Source: Priapulus caudatus (Eukaryota > Priapulida > Priapulimorpha > Priapulimorphida > Priapulidae). From it: a stretch of DNA of 40,704 nt. Each line of letters starts with the position of its first letter. The stretch's first letter is position 1. The position numbers and the translations under genes are program-made. Below the pieces are notes generated by a model that worked only from the letters and a program-made list of their open reading frames with translations, was not told where the DNA came from and searched no databases. The DNA lies in assembly GCF_000485595.1 (NCBI RefSeq), contig NW_014577485.1, forward strand, positions 170,777 through 211,480, read 5' to 3'. Below are positions 32,581 to 40,704 of this stretch, piece after piece.

Positions 32581-33207
32581 TTGTAAGCACTAGTTTATAT
32601 AAAACGACTCCATTTTTGGTCGATAATTTGACCGTCGCGTGTCGTCATTCAAGAAAAATTATTTATTTATATTTATTATTATTATATTTATTTTATAATT
32701 TATATTTATTATTTATTTATTTATTGATAAATGTGGTTTTTCTCCATAAATAAATAACTCTTTTGCAACTGGATTTTTCAAGTCATCGCCTAATCTAGCT
32801 CTGATTCTAGTTCTATCACATTTTCTATGCCCTAGTCATCGCCCGTGGCATTAGACTGGTGCGACAGTTCCACACGCTCCACTCAGTGTAGCGAAGGATG
32901 TATGCCGGAGTGAAGATGGCGAACGAGTACCAGTCTACCCTGGGATGTGAAGTGTGCGAAGTGTATGACGATCATAGAGTTATATATTAGACCCCGTATT
33001 GTATAATAGACCCCTCTATTGTATAATAGAGTATTGTATTGTATTGTATAATAGACCCCTCTATTGTATAATAGAGTATATTAATACAACTCTATGATGA
33101 CGATACTACTATTTTACGACAAAAGAGGGCGCTGGCGTTCTTTGCACCCACCTATGCTCTCTTGTAGAGACGGCATTTCATCGTCTCGCTCACTTCAGCA
33201 CTTGGTA

Positions 33208-33243
<36 letters not shown>

Positions 33244-34068
33244 ACACATACTACTTATATATATATATATATATATATANCCAAAGTGCTGAAGTGAGGG
33301 CGAGACGCATGAAATGCCCGTCTCTACAAGAAGAGCTAATAGGTGGGTGCAAAAGAACGCCAGCGCCCTCTTTGTCGTAAAATAGTAGTATCGCTCACCA
33401 TCAGACGTTGTATTATATATAAATTATATATAAATATATTCAAATATATAATAATAATATATAATCATAAATAAATAAAAATAATATAAATACAATATAT
33501 ATTATATAATATAATATAGAATATAATAATTAATATATAATAATAATAATATATACAATAATAATAATAACTATATCATATAATAATTATAATTAATATA
33601 TAATATATAATATCTATAATATTAATATATGCTAATAGTATATACTGCTATGATCGTCACACACTTCACCACACTTCACGCATCCCCAGCTGTAGGACTG
33701 GTACTGCGTTCGCCAACTTCACGTCCGGCTACATCCTTCGCTACACTGAGTTGGAGCGGCAGTGAACTGCGTACCAGTCTAATGCTACGCGCGAATGACC
33801 TAGGCATAGAAAATGGTGGATAGAACTAGAATCAGAGCTAGATTAGGCGACTGAGCTTGCTATAAATGCCAACAGTTGCAAAAGCAAGTTATTTATTTAT
33901 GGGAGATAACCACATTTAATCATAAATAATAAATAATAAATATAAATTATAACAATAAATATAATAATAAATAAACTATAAATAATAGATTTCTTGATGA
34001 CCGACACACGGTACGACGCGGTCAATTAGTCGACCAAAATGGAGTGTTTTATATAAACGTGCTTACAA
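32581..34068. repeat. 1.5-kb palindrome upstream of gene B
   Basis: The left arm 32581-33230 and right arm 33283-34068 are reverse complements throughout. Matching blocks include TTTATATAAAACxCTCCATTTTxGGTCGA at the outer ends, GATTAGGCGA/TCGCCTAATC, and GGGCGCTGGCGTTCTTT near the centre. The centre is a (TA)n tract holding a single N (33280). The right arm has more indels and an extra 120 bp of AT-rich repeat. It starts 80 bp upstream of the gene B start codon. Confidence 0.85.
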
Positions 34069-34600
34069 TAACCGCGTTCGCTACTAAACGCGCAAATGTG
34101 CTACTAAACAGCGAAACGTGCAGGATATGTGCAGGAATGTGCGCGGTATATGTGCAATGGAAATGTGCGCGAATGTGCAGGAATGTGCAGGAAGCAAATC
34201 TATACCTAAACAGCGGAATGTGCTACTAAACAGCGAAATGTGCGTATAAACAGCGGAAAGCTGCTACTAACAGCGTAATGTGCGCGAACATAGCCTAAGA
34301 ATGTGGCGCAATGTGCCTCGAATTAACTGCCGCAATGTAGTCAAAATGTGTTAAAAAATGTCTAATACTAAACGCGGAATGTGCATAAACCAGCCGAAAT
34401 GTTGCTACCTAAACGCAGAATGTACGCCGAAATAGGTAAGAATGTGGCGCAATGTGCATCAATAACTGGCCGCAATGTATTGCAAATGTGTACAAATATT
34501 ATACTAAACAGCGAAATGTGCTAGCTAAACAGCGAAATGTGCTACTAAAAGCGGAATAGTGCGCGAATAGGTGAAGATGTGGTGCGCATGTGCATCAATA

Positions 34601-34894
34601 ACGCTCAAGGCGGTCGTTGTCTTTAACACCTGACGAGAGTACTATACAGATATGTACCCGAGGTACATATATGTATACACAAGACTGTACCCGACTCTGG
34701 ACTAAAAACAGAAGTGTACCCTAAGCCCTACAGCAGCTAACGCCTAACTCTATAACCCTAGTCCTAACCCTAACTCTACCCATAACCTTACCCTAAACAT
34801 ACCTCATCAGTAAAATATAAAACATAATACTAAACAAACCATAAAACGACCTCGGGTAAGCATATCTGTAGTAACCTGCTTCGACAACGACCTC
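34601..34894. mobile_element. 294-bp foldback element with telomere-like loop, inside the satellite
   Basis: Arms GGCGGTCGTTGTC...GACAACGACCTCG and TACAGATATG.ACCCGAGGT...ACCTCGGGTA.GCATATCTGTA are inverted. The loop has CCCTAA-like units (CTAACCCTAACTCTA, 34757-34795). It is flanked by a duplicated satellite segment GTGCATCAATA (34590-34600 and, with one extra A, 34895-34906). Confidence 0.7.
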
Positions 34895-35524
34895 GTGCAT
34901 CAAATAGAACTGCCCGCAACTGTATCAAATGTCTAAAAAATATTAATCAAACAGCGCAGAATCGTGCTAGTAAAAAGCGAAATGTTGCCTACTAAACAGC
35001 GAAGATTGCTTAGCTAAACAGCGGAATGCTGCGCGAAATGGGTAAGAAATGTGGCGCAATGCGCATTCAATAAACTGGCTGCAATGTATTCAAATGTGTT
35101 AAAAAATATTATAACTTAAAACAGCGCGGAATGTGCTACTAAACAGCAGCAGATGTGCGCGGAATGGGCCGGGGTCAAATTGGCTCGGCGCAATGTGCAT
35201 CAAATAACAGGGGCGGTCTACAGCCTTTTTCTGAACAAAGGAGGGAGCCAAATCTTTATTGGTCCTGTTAAATGCAATGACCTTAAATGCACAATACACA
35301 AAACCAACAGTAAATAAAAATACACATAATACAATTGTATTTATTATGAAAGTAAAACTCAAACACAACCCCTTTGCCGGGAAGCAATAGGAATAGCCAC
35401 GCCTGCAATGTCTGCATTTGTAGTTTTAGTGACTTGAATAAGGCAGGCAGGAGAGCACTATGGTTAATGTTGCTGAATCGCGCCAATTCGTAGGCTTTAT
35501 GGGAGCAGGCGTAAACGGCTTAGA

Positions 35525-36385
35525 ATTCCCCTTCCACTACCTTCTCCTCTCCTCCTACACCACCTTCTCCCCTCCTCTACCTCTCCTCCCCTGTCTCCTC
35601 ACACCACCTTCTCCCCTCCTCCCGCTTCTACCTACTCATCTTCCCTCCTCCTCTTTTCCCCTCTTCTCCTCCTCCTTCTCCACCCTCTCTCCCCTCCTCT
35701 ACCTCTCCCTCCTCTACCTCCTTCTTCGCTCCTCCCCTCTCCACTACCATCTTTCCTCCTCCTGACCCCTCTCTCCTTTCTCCACCACCTTCTCGCCTCG
35801 CCGCTCCTATCCTCATTCTTTCTCTACCACCTCCGCCTCCTCGCTACTATCCACTGTCCCCTCCTCTCTTCCTCCTCCTTCTCTCACCACACCTTCCTCC
35901 CCTCTTTCTACCTCCTTCCTCCATCGAACTCCTCCCGTGCGGCTATCCGAGGATTCTCAACCTCCCTCGCACTCTCTGCGTTTTGCCTTGCTCTACCTCC
36001 TCCATACACACTCCCCTTCAACGCACCTTCTCCCTGCCTCCTCCTACACCACCTTCTGCCCTCCCTCTACGTCCTCCACCCTCCTCCACACACTTTGCTC
36101 CTCCTCCTCCTCCTCCTCTTTACCGCTCAACCTTCTCACTCTTCTCACCTCCTCCTTCCCTCTACCTCCTTCGCGCTCTCCCCCTCCACTGACCATCTTC
36201 CTCGCTCTACGCCTCCTCCTTCTTACCGGACCATTTCCCCCGCCTCCTACCTCCTCTCCACCACCTCCCTCCGCCTAACTATCCCTCCTCTCGCCCCTCC
36301 TCTACTTCCTCCCGCCACCCCTCATCGATCCTCATACATCCTATAGCTCCCGCCTCCTTCTTCGCCTCCTCCTCTACATCCCTTA
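35525..36385 (+). repeat. Polypyrimidine tract
   Basis: About 860 bp of CTCCTCC/TTCTCCC-type degenerate repeats with strong strand asymmetry. Frames inside are Pro/Ser/Leu artefacts. Confidence 0.9.
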
Positions 36386-36424
36386 CGCTGAGCAACAACG
36401 TATATCGCGAAGATCCGATTGCAT

Positions 36425-36615
36425 TGTGTGACTTCGCAAATAGGAAAACGGATCCGAAACCCTATTTCTCATTTCCCGATTTTCAGCCTTAAAAATAGGA
36501 AACGGGATCAGAAACCCATTTCCTATTTTCTATTTTTATTTTAAAATAGGACAACGGATCAGAAACGGCCATTTCTATTTTTATTTATTTTAAAAAATAG
36601 GATATGGTCAGACAA
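36425..36615 (+). repeat. Three-copy ~60-bp tandem repeat
   Basis: Copies share AAATAGGA..ACGGATC.GAAAC followed by ATTTCTATTTT, spaced about 55-65 bp. Confidence 0.7.
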
Positions 36616-36646
36616 CACAGCTTCTAAGCCGCCATTATTTGCAACG

Positions 36647-36862
36647 TCAAATGGGAAAACAAACTAACAGTATGTACCGTGATTGGGTGCGGATGTTTGG
36701 TAAAATGTCGATGTCAGCATGCTCCAGACACTCAGACAAGTTTGGTGAGGGTGAAAACTGGATTGCCTCCCTGCCTCTCCAGTAGCGTTGCCACTCCTTC
36801 ACCTCGGATCGCAGTGAGGAAACATTTGGCATATCCTCCTCCCAGTACATTAAACCTTCCAC
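36647..36862 (-). pseudogene. hAT transposase C-terminal fragment
   Basis: A 71-residue frame contains LRSEVKEWQRYW (17-28) and ECLEHADIDILPNIRT (44-59), which match the start of the hAT C-terminal dimerisation region (E...W, then a FPNI-type motif) of transposases related to the 52-kDa PRKR-inhibitor repressor. The downstream PV(S/T)..ERSFS part is missing. It lies near the right end of the CAGGGGCGG element, which supports the hAT call. Confidence 0.6.
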
Positions 36863-37760
36863 GATTTTCTTACTTTTGTGTGTTCATAAATTGTCGGATG
36901 GATTTTTTTATGGAGACAATATAAGAGAAGTGTGTGTGTGTGTGTGTGTATGTTTTTCCCCCTTTTTTGTGGTAAAAAGGGGGGGTCCGGACCCCCTCGA
37001 CCCCCCCCCTGGATCCGCCCCTGAATAACTGCCGCAATGTATCAAAATGTGTAAAAAATATTATACTAAACAGCGAAATGTGCTACTAAACAGCGAAATG
37101 TGCTACTAAACAGCTTGAATGTGCGCGAATAGGTAAGAATGTGGCGCAATGTGCAATCAATAACTGCCGCAATGTATGCAAAATGTGTAAAAAATATTAT
37201 ACTAAAATAGGCGAATGTGCTACTAACAGCGAAATGTGCTACTAAACAGGCGGAATGTGCTCGGAATGGGTAAGAATGTGGGCGCAATGTGCATCAAATA
37301 ACTGCCGCAATGTATCAAATGCTGTAAAAAATATTATACTAAACAGCGAATGTCACTAAGAACAGCGAGAATGTGCTACTAAAACAGCGGAATGTGCGCG
37401 GAAATGGGTAAAGAATGTGGCGCAAATGTGGCATCAATAACTGCCGCAAATGTAATCAAAATGTGTAAATAATATTATACTAAACAGGCGACATGTGCTA
37501 ACTAAACAGCGAAATGTGCTACTAAACAGCGGAATGTCCCGGAATGGGTAAGAATGTGGCGCAAGTGTGCATCAATGAACTGCTGCAATATTATCAAATG
37601 TGTGAAAAATGTATACTAACAGCGAAAATGTCTAGCTAAACAGCGGAATGTGCGCGATGAGTAAGAATGTGGCGCAATGTGCATCAATAACTGCTGCAAT
37701 GTATCGAAATGTGTAAAAAATGTTATAGCTAAAGCAGCGAATGTGCAGGAATGTGTTGCA

Positions 37761-38165
37761 AGAATGTCGCAAAATGTGGCGCAATGTCCCATCTGTCGCC
37801 TTCTCCCCTTCTGACGAGCTTAGGGCAGGCGAAGACGAGTCGGTCGCTATCGAGCCTGCCCTTCCCTTCTGTCGGCCAAACAACGGCGCGAGGGCTTCAG
37901 GGGTAACCGTCACACATGGTTCGAATTGTTGCCATCGGTTCTACATGAAATATAACGGACAAAACATTACCTTCAAAGTTGCGAATGTTTCTGAACAGTC
38001 ATCCATTAACAGAGACAGAACATTTCCAAGAGGCAGAGGACAACATTGGACATAAACATATCTAGTCATGCAGTCAATAGGCAATGACGTCCCCTCTTCT
38101 CATTCTCATTCGTGCGGTGGCGTGCGCGCGCGCGCCGCAGCGCGCGCCGTGTGTGTGTGTGTGTG

Positions 38166-38196
<31 letters not shown>

Positions 38197-38545
38197 TGTG
38201 TGTTATGTGTTCATGCCTTACTGCTTATAGGCATCTAGCAAATTATCTCGCTGGCGGGTGGGGGGGTATAAATAACAATAATTTTAGCGTATTGGGTGCC
38301 TTCTAATTCACCGTTAGTTAGGCTGTTATCAGACGTGGAATTTCTTTTATTATTCGAGCAGAATAGAGTAAAGGGAGTTTAATGCTGAAAGGTGACCATC
38401 TTATGAATATAAGTTAGTAAATTACGTGCTATGGGGGTCAGAACTGGCAAGTAACGTATATTGAGTACCTTTAAGCTTGATTTTTCTGCTCGAAAATATG
38501 GCTGGACTCAGCATCATCACTTGGTACCGAAAGAATACATCTGAC
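37761..38545. other. Non-coding or unrecognised sequence
   Basis: An open frame (37741-38055, +) begins in the satellite and has no domain I recognise. (GT)n lies at 38148-38204. Nothing else is seen. Confidence 0.3.
38148..38204 (+). repeat. (GT)n microsatellite
   Basis: Directly follows a CGCGCG-rich stretch (38120-38145). Confidence 0.95.
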
Positions 38546-38678
38546 CAGGGGTGGATCTAGTTCAGGAGGCGGGGCGGGGGGAGTATATTTGAGAGGAATC
38601 GCGTGCTGAAAGGCACGCGGTCCTAGGTTGGTCCGGGGGCATGCCCCTCCAACCGGCTGAAAAATTTTTTGAAATATA

Positions 38679-38680
<2 letters not shown>
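38546..38680. mobile_element. Truncated hAT-like end (CAGGGGTGGATC)
   Basis: Begins CAGGGGTGGATCTAG and contains GGGGGCATGCCCCTCC followed by an AAAATTTTTT run, a familiar layout of CAGGGGCGGATC-type elements. No matching right end was found before the (TA)n tract at 38686. Confidence 0.45.
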
Positions 38681-38685
<5 letters not shown>

Positions 38686-38714
<29 letters not shown>

Positions 38715-38750
38715 ACACATACACGTTATATATATATTATATATATATAA
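38686..38750. repeat. (TA)n microsatellite
   Basis: Two (TA)n runs separated by CATACACATACACG. Confidence 0.9.
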
Positions 38751-39246
38751 CTATGGTCATTGCCACACTGCAGTGCTGGTCCATTGCTGACACGAAATCA
38801 CTATATAGATATATACCTAGGGGCCTACAAACACAAATCTAATCTAATCCACTCAATCCTGTTGACGTATATATATGGTTATCTTCTCGCTCACTGTGAA
38901 AACAAGTTCTCGCGCTGAAGTGGGTTCAGTAGACTAGTTAATATTAGGCATATAGTGGTTAAATAATTATGTATGCAATCTAGCCTTCTCCCTGCTTGCC
39001 CCCTTGGCGTAAAATAATAAAAAGAAGATATATACTGGATCAATATAATGCACGTGCGTATGTACACTATTTAGATAAATATATGATGTATGATGTGGTT
39101 CACGTGACGCTAGGAATATAATGTATGCCCGACAGTGCGTGCTTGCGTATGTGCGGTTGCGTGTTTATACACGCCATGCTCACTCTACTCGGTCCCGTAT
39201 CACCGCGAGAACGTTCCCGTGTAGGCTACGGTGTGTTTTTCTTTGG
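38751..39246. other. Non-coding sequence
   Basis: No gene or repeat recognised. Confidence 0.35.
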
Positions 39247-39253
39247 ATGTTAT

Positions 39254-39372
39254 CAAGAGCAGATAAAGAAGGGCAGATCCTTCAGAAGGGCAAGAGAAGG
39301 GCATATAAGGCGAAGAGAAGGGCAGATAAAGAAGGGCAGATAAGAAAGCAGATCCTTCTTTATCTGCTCTTG
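39254..39372. mobile_element. Micro-palindrome element 3 (119 bp)
   Basis: 18-bp-plus perfect arms CAAGAGCAGATAAAGAAG...CTTCTTTATCTGCTCTTG surround a loop of purine-rich tandem repeats (AGAGAAGGGCAGATAAAG-like). It is flanked by the perfect 7-bp direct repeat ATGTTAT (39247-39253 and 39373-39379). The ends match elements at 21062 and 25594. Confidence 0.75.
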
Positions 39373-39629
39373 ATGTTATATCCACCAAACCAACGTTTTA
39401 CACAGTAGCAGATGTGGTAAAAGTGAATTGTGCAATGTAGATCAACAGTAAAATCTGATGATGAGGTTGCAGGTACAGATGCGCTAATTATACACCCTAT
39501 AAAGAAACTCTACGTAATTATCGTTACTTAAACACCTAAAACACTTCTGTGCATGCTACTGAAACTATGTAGGCCTACATGGAACGCTGATGCACGTGCA
39601 CAATAATGTATAGGTTGTAACTTTTAAAT

Positions 39630-40704
<1,075 letters not shown>

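Larger units (their letters stand above)
35208..37023. mobile_element. 1.8-kb hAT-like insertion in the satellite
   Basis: It begins CAGGGGCGG and ends CCGCCCCTG, flanked by the 5-bp repeat AATAA (35203-35207 and 37024-37028), which also restores the satellite unit. The interior is mostly a polypyrimidine block and a short tandem repeat, plus a relic of hAT transposase. Confidence 0.75.
34070..37760. repeat. ~137-bp satellite array, interrupted twice
   Basis: The unit contains AATAACTGCCGCAATGTAT, TGTGTAAAAAATATTATACT, two to three sub-repeats of CTACTAAACAGCGAAATGTG and GGTAAGAATGTGGCGCAATG. Spacing of the AATAACTGCC block is 135, 138, 139 and 138 bp. Blocks lie at 34070-34600, 34906-35207 and 37024-37760, separated by two transposon insertions. 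Many indels are present. Confidence 0.9.

Noticed and set aside
35460-36346. Pro/Leu/Ser-rich frames
   Set aside because: Translation of the polypyrimidine tract.

Overview
The window looks like metazoan nuclear DNA, most likely from a marine invertebrate. It is gene-poor and repeat-dense, its protein-coding genes have GT-AG introns, it carries vertebrate-type telomeric (TTAGGG)n tracts at internal positions, and one assembly gap (28968-29890) is filled with N. I cannot name the species. Many indels inside tandem arrays suggest imperfect consensus, which limits reading frames outside the two real genes.

Only two convincing genes are present. They are paralogous, three-exon SVOP/SV2-like transporters of the major facilitator superfamily. 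Gene A lies on the + strand (exons 10306-10449, 10812-10905, 11128-12419; 509 aa). Gene B lies on the - strand (exons 32500-32276, 28380-28287, 28039-26748; 536 aa). They converge tail to tail across about 14.3 kb. Both share exon structure, intron phases and an identical-length last exon. A 94-nt middle exon, easily missed, is recovered here by homology between the copies. The centre of exon 3 is almost identical between copies even at silent sites, while both ends of the exon differ much more, which suggests gene conversion.

Everything else is mobile and tandem DNA. Region 1-6000 has a promoter-like segment, a foldback element with a telomeric loop, a CA-rich block, a short-TIR element and a LINE reverse-transcriptase fragment; a pair of 125-bp inverted repeats brackets most of this. 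Region 6000-10300 has a tRNA-like relic, an unclassified repeat and a 500-bp TG tract ending 57 bp before gene A. Region 15148-20232 is a 5.1-kb DNA transposon with TIRs of about 1 kb, a decayed gene ending in a cysteine-rich CXC motif, and a 1.3-kb, 21-bp palindromic satellite lodged inside its right TIR.

Region 20.2-26.7 kb holds minisatellites, a hAT-like non-autonomous element and two tiny palindromic insertions. A third member of this palindrome family lies at 39254. Intron 1 of gene B carries three further TIR elements with target-site duplications, one containing a telomeric array only 30 bp from the splice donor. Upstream of gene B is a 1.5-kb palindrome, then a satellite of about 137 bp interrupted by two transposons with recognisable target duplications. 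The last 3 kb holds microsatellites and no recognisable gene.

The most promising undescribed items are (1) the micro-palindrome family with 7-bp target duplications, (2) foldback elements carrying telomere-like repeats in their loops, and (3) the satellite housed within a transposon TIR.
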